DNA of 6,065 bases from assembly GCA_002314855.1 (NCBI GenBank), contig DCHQ01000058.1:514-6578 (forward strand), given 5' to 3'. The DNA comes from Lachnospiraceae bacterium UBA1748. GTDB taxonomy: Bacteria; Bacillota; Clostridia; Lachnospirales; Lachnospiraceae. Within the stretch, counting starts at the first letter, position 1. Each line of letters opens with the position of its first letter. Position numbers and translations under genes: made by a program. The notes beneath the pieces are model-generated. The model searched no databases. It was not told where the DNA came from and was given only the letters and a program-made list of their open reading frames with translations. Positions 5,746 through 6,065 of the stretch are shown here, one piece after another.

Positions 5746-6065
5746 ATGGCAGAGGTTATTACTTATAGGGAAAATCAAATAGGTGGATGTGTTACTATTA
5801 TCACAGCTGATGTAGAAGGAAAAACTCATAGAATAATGATTGATTACGGTTCTTCCCTTGATGGCAGTGATACAGAAGATGACTTTAAGGATATATGGGA
5901 AAACAATCCACCAGAAGCGGTCTTTTTTACTCATTACCATGGTGACCATGTTGGACGCTTAATGGAGATTCCAGAAAACGTGCCTATATATATGGGCGAT
6001 ACAGCCAGGAAGGTAATGATTAATATTCAGGAAGCTTTATCTGCAATGAAGAATGAAGCTGAGGC
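5746..6065 (+). CDS. Metallo-beta-lactamase-fold hydrolase, RNase J-like N-terminus (3' end outside window)
   Basis: The first 106 codons are present and the gene runs off the window. The N-terminal strands (IGGCVTIITADVEGKTHRI, then MIDYGSSLDG with D33) lead to the metal-binding motif HYHGDH (H63, H65, D67, H68), preceded by AVFFT. This is the H-x-H-x-D-H signature of the MBL superfamily, which binds two zinc ions. IDYGSSLDG followed later by THYHGDHVGR resembles RNase J-like and beta-CASP nucleases more than beta-lactamases or glyoxalases. The beta-CASP part would be beyond the window, so RNA or DNA cleavage is a suggestion only. AAGGGGG (5733-5739) lies six bases before ATG, and the gap to the AAA gene is 23 bp with no terminator, so the two are almost certainly one operon and may work together. 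Confidence 0.88.
   Translation, partial: MAEVITYRENQIGGCVTIITADVEGKTHRIMIDYGSSLDGSDTEDDFKDIWENNPPEAVFFTHYHGDHVGRLMEIPENVPIYMGDTARKVMINIQEALSAMKNEAE

Noticed and set aside
5728..5949. A 73-codon - strand open frame over the start of the MBL gene
   Set aside because: It is antisense to the HYHGDH-encoding region and would read across the MBL gene's ribosome binding site.
1..6065. CRISPR array, tRNA, transposase or insertion-sequence ends
   Set aside because: No regularly spaced repeats, no cloverleaf-like block in the short intergenic gaps and no transposase motifs were seen on either strand.

Overview
The window is AT-rich, gene-dense bacterial DNA with every gene on the + strand. Strong Shine-Dalgarno sites (AGGAGG or AAGGGGG, 6-9 bases before ATG), hairpin-plus-T-run terminators and lysine/isoleucine/glutamate-rich proteins point to a low-GC Firmicute. 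A Clostridia/Lachnospiraceae-type gut or rumen organism is my best guess, inferred from style and not proven. I see no rRNA, tRNA, transposase, CRISPR array or attachment site.

Layout: (1) Bases 3-74 are the last codons of an upstream gene, probably a DUF2779-type protein, closed by a good intrinsic terminator (80-113). (2) 177-1170 holds three small genes of unknown function (93, 80 and 135 aa) behind their own promoter region. (3) 1241-3521 holds a WYL-domain transcription regulator followed 40 bp later by a 407-aa protein with a PD-(D/E)XK nuclease-like core. This unit is closed by a strong terminator (3546-3570). (4) From 3650 to the window edge, a 690-aa CbbX/SpoVK-type AAA+ ATPase with an apparently degenerate first AAA module is followed 23 bp later by the start of a metallo-beta-lactamase-fold hydrolase that runs off the end.

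Reading: a WYL regulator, a restriction-like nuclease, an AAA+ remodeller and an MBL-fold hydrolase (possibly a nuclease), with small orphan genes next to them, resembles an accessory or anti-phage defence locus. No single gene here is diagnostic of a named defence system, so the idea that these genes form one system is inference. A short palindrome, ATGTACAT, lies in the promoter regions of both the small-gene unit and the WYL gene. A 7-base version precedes the AAA unit. This makes a shared operator, perhaps for the WYL protein, a testable possibility.
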